The notes under the pieces: model-generated
The model's input: the letters and a program-made list of their open reading frames with translations, nothing else
What the model was told of the DNA's origin: nothing
Databases searched by the model: none
Origin: Hominenteromicrobium mulieris
GTDB lineage: Bacteria > Bacillota > Clostridia > Oscillospirales > Acutalibacteraceae
Direction of reading: 5' to 3'
Assembly (NCBI GenBank): GCA_021029595.1
Contig: JAJJOY010000001.1
Location: forward strand, 248,001-312,000
DNA: 64,000 bases
Program-made: the position numbers and the translations under genes
Shown here: in pieces, positions 46,109 through 56,051 of the stretch
Position numbering within the stretch: the stretch's first letter is position 1
Layout: each line of letters opens with the position of its first letter

Positions 46109-46150
46109 ATCATCTGTTCCTTTCCGTAATACCTTTTATATAACAGCGGG

Positions 46151-47056
46151 TTATTTCCCGTTTTCCGTGTAAATTTTCGTTTCAGCGCTGTCCGTCAAAA
46201 TCGCAATACCGCCGTTTTCGTCCGTGCGGAAAATTTCAATGCCGTGGTCGGCGAGCCGTTTCAGCGTCTCGTTTCGCGGCAGCAAATTTCTGTCTTCGCC
46301 CGAGGAGATTACCGCATACTGCGGCTGCACAGCTTCAAGCAATGCATCGCTTGTCGCCGAAGCGCTGCCGTGGTGCGGCACCTTCAAAACATCCGCCCGC
46401 AGCGTGTCGCCATACATATCCAGCAGCAGTCTTTCCGCTTTCTCCTCAATATCACCGCAGAATAGCACGGAAAATTTCTTGTAGCAAAGCTTATACACAA
46501 GCGAATTCTCATTCGTGCTCTCTAAATCTTCTGAAGGCGCGAGCACCCGAAATTCCGCCTCGCCGTAAGAGACCGTCTCCCCGGCGCTTACCGTTCGCAC
46601 GGTTTGATCTTCCGGCAGCCCGGTCAGCTCCGTGTACATGGAGGTGACCACCTCCTCTGCGGGCACCTCCCACAAAATTTGCGTCAGCCCGCCCACGTGG
46701 TCGCTGTCCGCGTGCGAGATCCACACGGCGCGCAGCTTTTGAATGTTTCGCTGTTTTAAAACGCGCAGCACGGTTTTCGCCTGCTCCGCTGTCGCGCAGT
46801 CCGAAAGCACTGCGCCCTCCGGCGTTTCGATTAAGATTGCATCCGCCTTGCCCACGTCGATGACATAAACCGTCAAATCGGCATCGGGCAAGCTCTGTGC
46901 AAACGGCAGCAGGCCGCATGCGCGGCGGAGCTCCGTCCACATCGCCCGTCCGGGCGGCGTGTAACAGAACGCCAAAAGAAGCAAAACAAGTACCAAAGCG
47001 CCTGTGCGCACAAGCTTTCTGCCGTCCCGTGCACCGCGCTTTGTGTTACGCATCAC
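46151..47056 (-). CDS. Stand-alone ComEC-type metallo-beta-lactamase-fold hydrolase
   Basis: A 301-residue protein with an N-terminal signal anchor (about 18-33) and one MBL domain. [17 protein letters not shown] is the entry strand, [12 protein letters not shown] (near residue 115) carries the complete HxDxDH metal site, and further ligands occur in [13 protein letters not shown] and [16 protein letters not shown]. It matches the C-terminal domain of ComEC, a proposed nuclease that degrades the non-entering DNA strand. It overlaps the ftsK stop; GTG 47056 or ATG 47053 may be the start. It may substitute for the dead domain of the ComEC encoded at 1216. Confidence 0.87.
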   Translation of the reverse strand: MMRNTKRGARDGRKLVRTGALVLVLLLLAFCYTPPGRAMWTELRRACGLLPFAQSLPDADLTVYVIDVGKADAILIETPEGAVLSDCATAEQAKTVLRVLKQRNIQKLRAVWISHADSDHVGGLTQILWEVPAEEVVTSMYTELTGLPEDQTVRTVSAGETVSYGEAEFRVLAPSEDLESTNENSLVYKLCYKKFSVLFCGDIEEKAERLLLDMYGDTLRADVLKVPHHGSASATSDALLEAVQPQYAVISSGEDRNLLPRNETLKRLADHGIEIFRTDENGGIAILTDSAETKIYTENGK

Positions 47057-49940
47057 CGGGGGTATCCTGCTTTTGCATGTTCATTTCCAGCCACTGCGCA
47101 TAGGTGATGAGTACTTGGCGCGGCTTCGAGCCCTCGTGCGGGCCCACAATACCCATCTGCTCCATCTCATCGATGAGACGGCCCGCGCGGGCGTAGCCGA
47201 GACGCAGTCTGCGCTGCAAAAGCGACGTGGAGGCCTGGCCCGCTTCAACAACGCACTTAATGGCTTCGTTCATCATCGGGTCACCGCTGCCCTCATCGTC
47301 ATTGCTGCCGCTGTCGCTCGATTTTGAGCCCTCCACAGCGCTGCGCTCAATCTCCTGCGCAATGGAGTCGTCGTAAATAACGCTTCTCGAATTCTTCACG
47401 AAATCCACGACGGATTCGATCTCGCTGTCGCTGACAAAGCAGCCCTGAATACGCAGCGGCTTCTGTGCGCCGACCGGCGAGAACAGCATATCGCCCTGAC
47501 CGAGCAGCTTTTCCGCACCGCCGCTGTCCAAAATGGTGCGGGAGTCAATGGCAGAGGACACCGCAAACGCGATACGACTCGGGATGTTCGCCTTGATGAG
47601 GCCCGTCACAACGTCCACGGACGGGCGCTGCGTTGCGACCACAAGGTGCATGCCGGCGGCACGCGCCATCTGCGCCAAGCGGCAGATCGCGTCTTCCACC
47701 TCGTTCGGCGCGGCCATCATCAGGTCGGAAAGCTCGTCGATGATGATGACGATCTGCGGCATTTTGTGCATGGGCTGTCCGTTTTCGTCCTGATAATTGT
47801 TCGCCTGCGCGAGGGCGTTGTAGCCCTTTAAGTCGCGCACGTTGTTTTCGGCAAAAATTTTGTAGCGCTTCAGCATTTCCGTAACGGCCCAGTTCAGCGC
47901 ACCGGCTGCCTTTCGCGGGTCGGTGACGACCGGCACCAATAGGTGTGGAATGCCGTTATAAATGCCGAGCTCCACGACCTTCGGGTCAATCATCAAAAAG
48001 CGCACATCGTCCGGGCCGGATTTATACAGCAGGCTCACGATAAGCGAGTTGATGCACACGGATTTACCGGAGCCGGTCGTACCGGCAATGAGGATATGCG
48101 GCATTTTGCTGAGGTCTGCCACCGTTACCTGACCGGCAATGTCGCGGCCAAGCGCCACGGTCAAGTGGCTTTTTGAGGTCACAAAGCTGTTCGATTCCAC
48201 AAGCTCGCGCATGCGTACGATGGTCTTCACCTTGTTCGGCACCTCAATGCCGACGGCCGCCTTGCCCGGGATCGGCGCCTCAATGCGCACGCCCGTCGCG
48301 GCAAGGTTCATTGCAAGGTCATCGGCGAGGTTCGTGATCTTGCTGATTTTCACACCGGCGGCAGGCTGCAATTCATAGCGCGTAACAGCCGGGCCGCGGC
48401 AAATATCGAGAATTTTGGTCTGCACACCGAAGCTTTTCAGTGTTTCCACAAGCAGCTTGCCGTTTGTCTGGAGCTCTTCGGTCTCCACGGCGGCATCTAC
48501 TTTTTTGCCGGAAGCGAGCATCGTAACCGGTGGGAAGATATATGAGCTGTCTTCCTCCTTCGGTGCAGATTGCGCAAGCTGGGTCTCCATGCGTTCTGCT
48601 TCCAACTTCTTTTTCATGAATTCTTCCGTCGCCTTCTGCGCGTCCGCGGCAGCTTCCGCGCTGTGCGCGGGCGTCACCGGGGACGACCCCGGCACAAGGA
48701 TTGTCGGTGTGGCCGGCTGTGGCGCAGGCTGTGCATACGCACTCTGCTGCACAGGTGCAGGCTCCGGCTTTGCCGTCTGCATAACGGGCGGCATGATCAC
48801 CGGCGCTTCCACCGTTTCGCGTTCCACCGGCACGTGGGTCTCCGGCGTTTCAGCGGGCTGCGGCGCGGGGCGCACTTCCGCCTGCACCGGCGGCGTATAG
48901 GTCGGCTGCACATTTTGCGCAGGCTGTGCTTCACGCTCTAAGCCGGGCACGCGGAAATCCGGCACACGGCGATTTTCGTCGATCAATGCGTTGATCTGTG
49001 CAGAGCTTTCGGTGTAATCGTGCAGCACTACGGGGTCGTTATCCGGCTCCGTGCGGCGCACACCGAAAAGCTGCTCCAAATACACACGCGGCGTCTTTCC
49101 TTTGTTTTTCGATTCCATTTTACCATCCTCCGGGACAGAGCGCACCGGATGCTGCGGCAAAACCGTTTCAAACGGCGATTCCTCCGCATTACCGCGCTCC
49201 TCTTCCAGAATGCGGCGCTCTTCCTTGCGCTGCCGCGCGACGTCGCGAATGACGACCGCCGGCTTTGCAATTTTTTTAAAAAAGCTCGCGAGCGACGTGC
49301 CCGTAAAGATGAGCACGGAGACGAACAGCAGCACGCCCGTGATGATGCGTGCGCCAAGCACTTCCGCGCACTTGACGAGCAGCTCGCCGACAAGGCCGCC
49401 GACAAGACCGGCCCCGCCCTGCTCTACGCCATGCATATATAAGATGCCGACCAGCTTAAAAAAACTCTTTTCCTTCGGGAAAAAGCTGCCAAACACATGC
49501 CCCGCCGTGCAAAACAGCACGACAATCACGACCATGAGCGCCAAGCGCCCGCCGCGCAGCATGGTGGTCTGCTCCATCGTTTTGCTGACGGCGATATACC
49601 CCATCAGCACCGCAAGCAGAATAGCCCAGCCGCCGAACACGCCGCGCAGCACGTTGTGCACCATAAGCCACACGCTGCCTCCCGGAATGAGTACAAAGCA
49701 CGCCGTTAAAATAGCCGCACCGAACCAGAGGATAGCTTCTGTCTGGTTGCGCTGGCGCAGCTGCTCTACGCTGGACGCGCTCTGTTTTGAAGACGTGCTC
49801 TTCCCTTTTGCGGAAGACGCACGCGATTTTGTATTGGACTTAGAACCCGAGCTCCGGGTGTTTTTGGCAGCCGATGACTTCGCACCGCTTCTTGCTTTGG
49901 AAGCACTGCCCTTTGCTGTACTTTGTTTTTTACCCGCCAA
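47046..49940 (-). CDS. ftsK: FtsK/SpoIIIE DNA translocase
   Basis: 964 residues: a Lys/Ser-rich N-terminal tail, four transmembrane helices (about 75-215), a long Pro/Glu-rich linker (about 250-470), the alpha/beta motor with Walker [14 protein letters not shown] near residue 618 and Walker [14 protein letters not shown], and a C-terminal winged-helix gamma domain ([20 protein letters not shown]). It pumps DNA at division septa and into forespores. Whether it is vegetative (SftA/FtsK-like) or sporulation-specific cannot be told; the four helices fit SpoIIIE/FtsK. Confidence 0.93.
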   Translation of the reverse strand: MAGKKQSTAKGSASKARSGAKSSAAKNTRSSGSKSNTKSRASSAKGKSTSSKQSASSVEQLRQRNQTEAILWFGAAILTACFVLIPGGSVWLMVHNVLRGVFGGWAILLAVLMGYIAVSKTMEQTTMLRGGRLALMVVIVVLFCTAGHVFGSFFPKEKSFFKLVGILYMHGVEQGGAGLVGGLVGELLVKCAEVLGARIITGVLLFVSVLIFTGTSLASFFKKIAKPAVVIRDVARQRKEERRILEEERGNAEESPFETVLPQHPVRSVPEDGKMESKNKGKTPRVYLEQLFGVRRTEPDNDPVVLHDYTESSAQINALIDENRRVPDFRVPGLEREAQPAQNVQPTYTPPVQAEVRPAPQPAETPETHVPVERETVEAPVIMPPVMQTAKPEPAPVQQSAYAQPAPQPATPTILVPGSSPVTPAHSAEAAADAQKATEEFMKKKLEAERMETQLAQSAPKEEDSSYIFPPVTMLASGKKVDAAVETEELQTNGKLLVETLKSFGVQTKILDICRGPAVTRYELQPAAGVKISKITNLADDLAMNLAATGVRIEAPIPGKAAVGIEVPNKVKTIVRMRELVESNSFVTSKSHLTVALGRDIAGQVTVADLSKMPHILIAGTTGSGKSVCINSLIVSLLYKSGPDDVRFLMIDPKVVELGIYNGIPHLLVPVVTDPRKAAGALNWAVTEMLKRYKIFAENNVRDLKGYNALAQANNYQDENGQPMHKMPQIVIIIDELSDLMMAAPNEVEDAICRLAQMARAAGMHLVVATQRPSVDVVTGLIKANIPSRIAFAVSSAIDSRTILDSGGAEKLLGQGDMLFSPVGAQKPLRIQGCFVSDSEIESVVDFVKNSRSVIYDDSIAQEIERSAVEGSKSSDSGSNDDEGSGDPMMNEAIKCVVEAGQASTSLLQRRLRLGYARAGRLIDEMEQMGIVGPHEGSKPRQVLITYAQWLEMNMQKQDTPGDA

Positions 49941-49969
49941 AATAAACCTCCGGATTATAAATCACCGGA

Positions 49970-50911
49970 TCAAAGCGGCATGCCGGTGAAAAGATTTGTG
50001 CCCGTGACCGCTTCGATAACGGAAACGATGAGCGTTATAACGCCGAGCACCAGCGTATAATAAGCGAAAACCTGTAATTTGTTCGTGGTGACAATCCACT
50101 TGAGCAGCTTGATGGCGAGGAAGCCGACAACAGCCGCCGTAACAACGCCTGCAATCATCGCACCGACGCCAATGTCGACCGGCTGACCGATTGCATCTTT
50201 AATGGTAAGCACAGCTGCCGCCAAAATGGACGGGATGCCGAGCACGAAGGAATAATCGAGCGCTGCCTGCTGATTGATGCCGCGCAGAAGACCTGCCGCC
50301 ATGGTGGAGCCGGAACGGGAAAGGCCCGGGAACACCGCCGCCGCGCACTGCGTGACACCGACGCAAATGGCGTCTGCCGTGTGGAACTTTGTGCGGCCGC
50401 GAATCTCGCCGACTTTACCATCCTTACGCGTAAAGTGATGTACCTTTGCACCCTTGGAAGCACGGATACCGAGGAACAGCAGGGCACTTGTCATGAGGAG
50501 CGCAAAGCCCTCGATCCAAATCGTCGAATCCGAAGCCCACAGCTCCGAAATATCTTTTAACTTCATGCCCGTGCCCGGAACCGGCAGGAACAAAAGGAAC
50601 AGCGGGATAAGGCCGATCATGAGCATCATCAAAAGTCTGCGGTCATGATCCATTTCTTTCCACTTGAATTTGCCGCGGAATACGTCTGCAACGAGCGAAA
50701 TAAACGCCTTAATGAGCCGCCAGATGAGCTTATAATAGACGGCACATACGGCGATGAGCGTGCCGAGGTGCAAAAGAATATCAAACAGCAAGCTGTCTAC
50801 CTTTACACCCATGATGTGCTGTGCAAGCGACAAGTGACCGCTGCTTGAGACGGGCAGAAACTCTGTTGCGCCCTGTACAATACCTTGAATGATTGCTTCA
50901 AAAATAGACAT
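49970..50911 (-). CDS. uppP: Undecaprenyl-diphosphatase
   Basis: A 313-residue BacA/UppP membrane enzyme that recycles undecaprenyl pyrophosphate to the lipid carrier. The signature EFLPVSSSGHL is at residues 17-27, and the second conserved block PGLSRSGSTMAAGLLRGI is near 190. About eight helices. It supports peptidoglycan and the polyprenyl-dependent sugar transfer predicted from the wecE operon. Slightly longer than the E. coli protein owing to a central soluble insert (about 160-180). Confidence 0.95.
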   Translation of the reverse strand: MSIFEAIIQGIVQGATEFLPVSSSGHLSLAQHIMGVKVDSLLFDILLHLGTLIAVCAVYYKLIWRLIKAFISLVADVFRGKFKWKEMDHDRRLLMMLMIGLIPLFLLFLPVPGTGMKLKDISELWASDSTIWIEGFALLMTSALLFLGIRASKGAKVHHFTRKDGKVGEIRGRTKFHTADAICVGVTQCAAAVFPGLSRSGSTMAAGLLRGINQQAALDYSFVLGIPSILAAAVLTIKDAIGQPVDIGVGAMIAGVVTAAVVGFLAIKLLKWIVTTNKLQVFAYYTLVLGVITLIVSVIEAVTGTNLFTGMPL

Positions 50912-50965
50912 TATGTAATCTCCTTTTCTGCGGATAATTTGGCTTTGTTCGGTTTTATCGGTATA

Positions 50966-50994
50966 ATTATACGATAAATAAAAAGTTATGTAAA
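50966..50994 (-). promoter_or_regulatory. Promoter of uppP
   Basis: On the minus strand TTTACA (50994-50989) and TATAAT (50971-50966) are 17 bases apart, about 55 bases before the uppP start. Confidence 0.7.
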
Positions 50995-51009
50995 CGGCAA
51001 ATGCCGTTT

Positions 51010-51777
51010 TTAGAGTGATTTCTTGCCTTTTCTGGGCTTTGCACGCTGCTTATTCTTCTCTGCGGCAATCATTTTGTCGAGGCAATCCATGGCATCGTGC
51101 AGGCTGCCGAGCGTATCAATAAGCCCCTCTGCCACGGCTTCATCGCCGTCCAGCACCGTCCCCACGTCCATGACGAGCTCCTGCGTATTCATGGCGAGCT
51201 GCATAAAGCGCTCATAGGAAATGCCGGAATTTGCCGTGACGAAATTCGTAATGCGGTCCTGCATGCGCTGGAAATACTCCAGCGTCTGCGGCACGCCAAG
51301 CATTAGGCCGCTCATGCGCACCGGGTGAATGGTCATGGATGCCGAGGGCGCGATGAACGAGTGCTTTGCCGCCACTGCAAGCGGCACGCCGATGGAATGT
51401 CCGCCGCCGAGAACGAGTGACACCGTGGGTTTGCGCATGCCGGCGACAAGCTCTGCAATGGCAAGACCGGCCTCCACGTCGCCGCCGACCGTGTTTAAAA
51501 TCATGAGCAGACCGTCGATGTTCGGGTCCTCCTCCACGGAGACGATCTGCGGGATCACGTGCTCGTACTTCGTCGTTTTGTTCTGCGATGGTGCGACGTA
51601 ATGCCCTTCAATCTGTCCGATGACGGTGAGGCACTGGATGGTGTGCTTTCGGTTTTTGGTAACGACCGCGCCGCCCTCGCGGATCTGCTTCTGACGGTCG
51701 GAAAGGTCTTCGTTTTCTTCTTCGGCTTCGTCCGTTTCCTGCATGGAAAAAGACGAGCGTTTCTTTGTGCTTTTCAT
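51010..51777 (-). CDS. tepA: TepA-like ClpP-fold protease
   Basis: 255 residues. An acidic N-terminal tail (about 1-40) is followed by a ClpP/crotonase-fold domain: [29 protein letters not shown], then [14 protein letters not shown] (Ser nucleophile) and [10 protein letters not shown] (His). This is the TepA/YmfB branch of ClpP-like serine peptidases, known in Bacillus beside ftsK/spoIIIE and active on small acid-soluble spore or secreted proteins. AAGGAG nine bases before ATG 51777 selects this start over an upstream frame to 51855. Confidence 0.85.
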   Translation of the reverse strand: MKSTKKRSSFSMQETDEAEEENEDLSDRQKQIREGGAVVTKNRKHTIQCLTVIGQIEGHYVAPSQNKTTKYEHVIPQIVSVEEDPNIDGLLMILNTVGGDVEAGLAIAELVAGMRKPTVSLVLGGGHSIGVPLAVAAKHSFIAPSASMTIHPVRMSGLMLGVPQTLEYFQRMQDRITNFVTANSGISYERFMQLAMNTQELVMDVGTVLDGDEAVAEGLIDTLGSLHDAMDCLDKMIAAEKNKQRAKPRKGKKSL

Positions 51778-51862
51778 GCCGCAGCGCTCCTTTTGAATTA
51801 AGATGCGCTTAGTTTTCACAGAAAATGCGGAATCATACGCGGCACAAACTTTCACGTATATC

Positions 51863-51891
51863 AGTATAGCACGCTTTTACGCATCCTGCAA
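51863..51891 (-). promoter_or_regulatory. Promoter of tepA
   Basis: On the minus strand TTGCAG (51891-51886) and TATACT (51868-51863) are 17 bases apart, about 86 bases before tepA. The remaining gap to the icd promoter (51892-52001) is A+T-rich with two TTTCATG/TTTCCTG-like half repeats and no recognised element. Confidence 0.6.
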
Positions 51892-52001
51892 GGGCAAAGC
51901 GCAAACATGTCCGCCGATGTCCTGTAAATACATAGTATGCACGTTTTGCAGGGTTTAACTGTATTTCCTGCAATTTCATGCAGTTTATTCACAATTTACG
52001 A

Positions 52002-52030
52002 TTGACTTTTCTCGCGAAATATCCGATAAT
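52002..52030 (+). promoter_or_regulatory. Promoter of icd
   Basis: TTGACT (52002-52007) and GATAAT (52025-52030) are 17 bases apart and lie 76 bases before the icd start. Confidence 0.65.
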
Positions 52031-52105
52031 GATAGAAACAGCGTCACATTCTCCCCCCGTGACACAGAGCTTCGCGGTACAGCCGCAGAAAGGTAAGGCT
52101 TTGAA

Positions 52106-53326
52106 ATGTCCGATTTTACAAAGATCCCCATGAAAACGCCGCTTGTGGAAATGGACGGCGACGAGATGACCCGCATCATCTGGAAAATGATCAAAGATAT
52201 TTTGCTGACCCCCTATGTTGACCTGAAAACGGAGTATTATGACCTTGGTCTGGAGCACCGCGAGGCGACGAAAGATCAGGTTACGATTGATTCCGCCGAG
52301 GCAACGAAAAAATACGGTGTGGCTGTAAAGTGTGCGACCATTACGCCAAACGCCGCGCGTGTGAAGGAGTACAACCTCACAGAGATGTGGAAATCTCCGA
52401 ACGGTACCATCCGTGCCATTTTGGACGGCACGGTGTTCCGCACGCCGATTTTGCTGAAGGGCATCACGCCGTACATTCCGACGTGGACAAAGCCGATTAC
52501 CATTGCGCGTCACGCGTACGGCGATCTGTATAAGAACGTCGAGATGCGCGTGCCGGAAAATGCAAAGGCTGAGCTTGTTGTGACAAAAGCGGACGGCACT
52601 GAGGAGCGCGTGACCATCCACGAATTCAAAACGCCGGGTGTGATTCAAGGTTTACATAATATTGATAAGAGCATTGAGAGCTTTGCACGCTCCTGCTTTA
52701 ATTACGCGCTGAGCATGAAGCAGGACCTGTGGTTTGCGGCAAAAGACACGATTTCGAAGACCTACGACCACCGCTTTAAGGATATTTTCCAGGAAATTTA
52801 CGACGCGGAATATAAAGAGAAGTTTGAAAAAGTCGGCATTGAATACTTCTACACGCTGATCGACGACGCCATTGCGCGCGTGATTCGCAGTGAAGGCGGC
52901 TACATTTGGGCCTGCAAAAACTACGACGGCGACGTGATGAGCGACATGATCGCGACGGCGTACGGCAGTCTTGCCATGATGACCTCCGTGCTCGTCTCCC
53001 CGGACGGCGTTTACGAGTATGAAGCCGCGCACGGCACGGTACAGCGCCACTACTACAAATATTTGAAGGGCGAAACAACCTCCACAAACTCCGTCGCAAC
53101 ATTGTTTGCGTGGACGGGCGCGCTGCGTAAGCGCGGCGCGCTGGACGACCTGCCGGAGCTGAGCGCCTTTGCGGACAAGCTTGAAAAGGCAACTTTGCAG
53201 ACGATTGAAGAGGACGGCATCATGACCGGCGACCTTGCGGCGATGTCTACCCTGCCGAATGCAAAGAAAGTGGACACCGAGGGCTTCCTCCTCGCGATCC
53301 GCGATCGTTTGGAGCAACTTCTGTAA
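52106..53326 (+). CDS. icd: NADP-dependent isocitrate dehydrogenase (eukaryote-like type)
   Basis: A 406-residue enzyme that oxidises isocitrate to 2-oxoglutarate. It has the N-terminal [13 protein letters not shown], substrate loop [16 protein letters not shown], metal-binding [18 protein letters not shown] (near residue 270), and [12 protein letters not shown] for cofactor binding. The sequence belongs to the homodimeric subfamily shared with mitochondrial IDH, rather than the E. coli-type Icd. It is monocistronic, with a strong terminator after it. It probably supplies 2-oxoglutarate for glutamate; no other TCA gene is seen in the window. Confidence 0.95.
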   Translation: MSDFTKIPMKTPLVEMDGDEMTRIIWKMIKDILLTPYVDLKTEYYDLGLEHREATKDQVTIDSAEATKKYGVAVKCATITPNAARVKEYNLTEMWKSPNGTIRAILDGTVFRTPILLKGITPYIPTWTKPITIARHAYGDLYKNVEMRVPENAKAELVVTKADGTEERVTIHEFKTPGVIQGLHNIDKSIESFARSCFNYALSMKQDLWFAAKDTISKTYDHRFKDIFQEIYDAEYKEKFEKVGIEYFYTLIDDAIARVIRSEGGYIWACKNYDGDVMSDMIATAYGSLAMMTSVLVSPDGVYEYEAAHGTVQRHYYKYLKGETTSTNSVATLFAWTGALRKRGALDDLPELSAFADKLEKATLQTIEEDGIMTGDLAAMSTLPNAKKVDTEGFLLAIRDRLEQLL

Positions 53327-53349
53327 CCCGACATGGATTTGAAAAGCGT

Positions 53350-53396
53350 GGGCGGCCACCCTCCTTTTTAGGGTCTGGCCGCCCGTTTTTCTTTTC
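53350..53396 (+). terminator. icd terminator
   Basis: GGGCGGCCA...CCCT pairs with AGGGTCTGGCCGCCC across a T-rich loop, and is followed by GTTTTTCTTTTCTT. Strong intrinsic terminator about 25 bases after the icd stop. Confidence 0.93.
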
Positions 53397-53413
53397 TTAT
53401 TTATAAAAAACAC

Positions 53414-53442
53414 TTGCACAGGTCTTTATGATGTGCTAAAAT
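53414..53442 (+). promoter_or_regulatory. Promoter of rex
   Basis: TTGCAC (53414-53419) and TAAAAT (53437-53442) are 17 bases apart, 21 bases before the rex ATG. No clear Rex operator (TTGTGAA-N6-TTCACAA type) was seen around it. Confidence 0.65.
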
Positions 53443-53463
53443 TTTGTCAAACGAGGTGATGAT

Positions 53464-54108
53464 ATGCAGAAGAAACCGTATATTTCCATGCCGGTCATTC
53501 GGCGTCTGCCGCGCTACTACCGCTTTTTGCGGCACTTGGACAAGCGCGGAGTGACGCGTATTTCCTCTAAGGAGCTTTCCGAAAAAATGGGTTTCACGGC
53601 TTCGCAGGTGCGCCAGGATTTCAACTGCTTCGGCGGCTACGGCCAGCAGGGCTACGGCTACGGCGTGCACCAACTTTGCGAGGAGATTGGCTCTATTTTG
53701 GGTGTGGACCGTGCACACAAGTGCATTTTAATCGGTGCAGGCAATTTGGGCAAGGCCATTGCGACGCACATTTCTTATAATTTCGCGGGGTTTGATCTCA
53801 TCGGTATTTTTGACAACAGCGAACAGGTCGTGGGCCAGCAGATTGCCGACCTACGCGTACTCCCCGCTGCGGGCATCCGCCGCTTCTGCTCGGAAAACGC
53901 GCCCTTGATGGCGATTTTGTGCGTGCCGGACAGTGCCGTGAAATCGGTCGTGGAGCTGCTTTATGACATCGGCATCAAGAGCTACTGGAATTTCAGCCAC
54001 TACGATATTGCCCTGCGCTATCCGGACACGATCGTGGAAAACGTGCATCTGAACGACAGCATGATGACGCTGTGCTACCGCGTGACCGAAAACGAAAAAA
54101 GTTCTTAA
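53464..54108 (+). CDS. rex: Redox-sensing transcriptional repressor Rex
   Basis: 214 residues: an N-terminal winged helix (about 1-80) with ISSKELSEKMGFTASQVRQD, and NFGCFGGYGQQGYGY-like elements leading to the Rossmann domain with LIGAGNLGKAIATHI (near residue 88) and IGIFDNS. The C-terminal swapped helix is present. Rex senses the NADH/NAD+ ratio and represses fermentation and respiration genes. GAGGTGAT precedes the ATG. It stands alone between icd and the tRNA gene. Confidence 0.95.
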   Translation: MQKKPYISMPVIRRLPRYYRFLRHLDKRGVTRISSKELSEKMGFTASQVRQDFNCFGGYGQQGYGYGVHQLCEEIGSILGVDRAHKCILIGAGNLGKAIATHISYNFAGFDLIGIFDNSEQVVGQQIADLRVLPAAGIRRFCSENAPLMAILCVPDSAVKSVVELLYDIGIKSYWNFSHYDIALRYPDTIVENVHLNDSMMTLCYRVTENEKSS

Positions 54109-54125
54109 AAGTCAAAAAATAGCTG

Positions 54126-54154
54126 TTGACAATTCAGCTGCATCATGCTATAAT
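54126..54154 (+). promoter_or_regulatory. Consensus promoter of tRNA-Leu
   Basis: TTGACA (54126-54131) and TATAAT (54149-54154), both perfect, with 17-base spacing, 36 bases before the tRNA. Confidence 0.9.
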
Positions 54155-54189
54155 AATTGAGCCGTCAAACGAGACGGCAAAAAGAATAT

Positions 54190-54276
54190 GCAGGTATGGC
54201 GGAATTGGCAGACGCGTATGGTTCAGGTCCATATGAATGCAAGTTCATGCAGGTTCAAGTCCTGTTACCTGCACCA
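54190..54276 (+). tRNA. tRNA-Leu (anticodon CAG)
   Basis: An 87-base class II tRNA. The acceptor stem GCAGGTA pairs with TACCTGC, the D arm is GCGGAATTGGCAGACGC, and the anticodon loop TTCAGGT has CAG at 54224-54226. A long variable arm ATGAATGCAAGTTCAT and T arm GGTTCAAGTCC follow. A73 and an encoded CCA end the gene. It reads CUG codons. Single gene with its own promoter and terminator. Confidence 0.97.
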
Positions 54277-54312
54277 AAAAGACCATTGTCAAATGACAAT
54301 GGTCTTTTTTCA
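54277..54312 (+). terminator. tRNA-Leu terminator
   Basis: GACCATTGTC (54281-54290) and GACAATGGTC (54295-54304) form a perfect ten-base-pair stem with a four-base loop, followed by six T. Confidence 0.96.
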
Positions 54313-54539
54313 ACGAAATTCGCCTTACGGCGAGTAAAATAACAACCTTCGGTTATCGTGAAATTTCTTCGCAGTGAGCTGTGCTGCGCGCGTTAAGAGC
54401 GAAGTTCCTTTCACTTTCTGTATACGCGGAAAACTTCACAAATACGGCAGCACTCATTTCATATTCTGCAAAGCGAAATATGTCACTAACCCCACCGCCA
54501 TAAAGACAAAATCTTATCTTTGCGGGCGGCGGGGTTTTA
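54313..54539. other. Structured intergenic region between tRNA-Leu and the MocR gene
   Basis: About 227 bases without a gene. It contains a series of small inverted repeats: TCGCC-TTA-CGGCGA, AACC-TT-CGGTT, and an imperfect pair GTGAAATTTCTTCGC / GCGAAGTTCCTTTCAC. It ends with a G+C-rich hairpin whose arms AACCCCACCGCC (about 54488-54501) and GGCGGCGGGGTT (about 54524-54537) may terminate transcription from either side. The density of hairpins suggests a degenerate mobile repeat or a small RNA. No open frame of note. Confidence 0.4.
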
Positions 54540-55952
54540 TCATCTCTCCCCCATCACCGCAGCCGTAACGGCTTTAGCTAAGCGGTTGACGGCTTCGGGA
54601 ATGCGGGCGTCGGGAACCTCGGAGTAGCTGATAACGAATGCGGTCTGCGGGTTTACGGGCGCTGTATGGTAATACGCCGAAAGTCCGGTGACGCGCACGC
54701 CGTTTTCCGCCGCGCGGCGGGTGATCTTTTCGGCGGGCACAGGTCCGCAGACACGCAGAAGAAAATGCAGGCCGGCGTCTTCGGCATCGATTTTTGCAAG
54801 CTTTAACAAACCGCAGCGCTTCATCTCTTTTAAGATGAGGTCCTTTTTTTGCTTATAACGGATGCGCATGCGGTTGATGTGCTTTTCAAAATAGCCCTCG
54901 GAAATGAATTTTGCGAGCGTGTACTGCTCTAGGTTCGAGACCGTGCACGCGTAGAACCCAAGATTTTTGTAAAATGCTTCGGCGAGCGCTGTGGGCAGTA
55001 CCATGTAGCTGATGCGGATGGTGCTGGCAAGGCTTTTTGAAAACGTATTCATGTAAATGACGCGGTCGGCGGAATCGATGCTTTGCAGCGCCGGGATAGG
55101 CTTGCCGGTAAGGCGGAACTCGGAATCGTAATCGTCCTCGATGATGTAACGGTTTTCGCTCTGCGCAGCCCAATCGAGAAGCGTGTAACGCCGTGCGATG
55201 GGCGTGACGATGCCCGTCGGGAAGTGGTGCGACGGCGAAATGTGCAGAATATCCGCGCCGCTTTTTTCGAGCGCTTTGGGGTCTATCCCCTCTTTATCCA
55301 TCGGCGTGAAACGGTACTGCACACCGTAGCTCTCGTACACCTGCGCAATTTTGCGGTAGCCGGGATCTTCGAGCGCGTAGACCTTATCGAACCCCAAAAG
55401 TTGGATGAGAAGCCCGTAGAGGTACTCCGTTCCGGCGCCGACGACGATGCAGTTCGGGTCGGCATCGATGCCGCGAAACTCCCTAAGGTGCTCGGCGATG
55501 GCGCACCTTAGCTCGAATACGCCGCCGCATGGGGCGTTTACCATAAGCTCGGCGCTTTTTTCCGAGATGATCTCGCGCATGAGCTTCGCCCATGTGGCAA
55601 ACGGAAAATTCTGCGGGTCGGTGCGGCTGCTGGAAAAATCCGCAAAATATTTCGGCGGTACGGGCATTTGTGTCCGGGGACTCTCTTTTTTCTGCGGCGC
55701 GGTGCTTTTTTCCAGATTGGCGGCGAAGAAGCCTTTTTTCGGCAAGGCGTAGACGTACCCCTCCGAGACAAGCTGCGCATAGGCGTTTTCGACTGTGATG
55801 ACGCTGACGCCGAGGTTTTCCGCAAAGCTGCGCTTAGAGGGCAATTTTGTGCCGGGCGTGATCTTGCCCGTCAGAATGTCCTCACGGATGCACTTATACA
55901 GGTACATATAAAGGCTTTCGGAGCCGATTTTTGAGAAAGAATAGGTGAGCAT
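54540..55952 (-). CDS. MocR/PdxR-family GntR-aminotransferase regulator
   Basis: 470 residues: an N-terminal GntR winged helix (about 10-80; LYMYLYKCIREDILTGKI, LPSKRSFAENLGVSVITVENAY) joined by a linker to a fold-type I aminotransferase domain. PLP-site residues are seen in GAGTEYLYGLLIQLL, IIEDDYDSEF and the lysine of NTFSKSLAS (near residue 310). MocR proteins sense PLP or an amino-group compound. The gene is divergent from an HD-domain gene with overlapping promoters, so it may regulate itself or that gene. No pdxS/pdxT is in the window, so the target is unknown. Confidence 0.88.
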   Translation of the reverse strand: MLTYSFSKIGSESLYMYLYKCIREDILTGKITPGTKLPSKRSFAENLGVSVITVENAYAQLVSEGYVYALPKKGFFAANLEKSTAPQKKESPRTQMPVPPKYFADFSSSRTDPQNFPFATWAKLMREIISEKSAELMVNAPCGGVFELRCAIAEHLREFRGIDADPNCIVVGAGTEYLYGLLIQLLGFDKVYALEDPGYRKIAQVYESYGVQYRFTPMDKEGIDPKALEKSGADILHISPSHHFPTGIVTPIARRYTLLDWAAQSENRYIIEDDYDSEFRLTGKPIPALQSIDSADRVIYMNTFSKSLASTIRISYMVLPTALAEAFYKNLGFYACTVSNLEQYTLAKFISEGYFEKHINRMRIRYKQKKDLILKEMKRCGLLKLAKIDAEDAGLHFLLRVCGPVPAEKITRRAAENGVRVTGLSAYYHTAPVNPQTAFVISYSEVPDARIPEAVNRLAKAVTAAVMGER

Positions 55953-55985
55953 GTAGGTTCTCCGTGATCTGTCGCGTTTTAATTT

Positions 55986-56014
55986 AGTATAGCGGACTCT
56001 TGCACAAATGTCAA
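55986..56014 (-). promoter_or_regulatory. Promoter of the MocR gene
   Basis: On the minus strand TTGACA (56014-56009) and TATACT (55991-55986) are 17 bases apart. The region overlaps the -35 part of the opposing HD-gene promoter (56000-56028). Confidence 0.75.
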
Positions 56015-56028
56015 AGCCATGGTATGAT
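56000..56028 (+). promoter_or_regulatory. Promoter of the HD-domain gene
   Basis: TTGCAC (56000-56005) and TATGAT (56023-56028) are 17 bases apart, 23 bases before the ATG at 56052. It interlocks with the promoter of the MocR gene. Confidence 0.65.
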
Positions 56029-56051
56029 GACCTTGAAACGGAGGGGATTGC

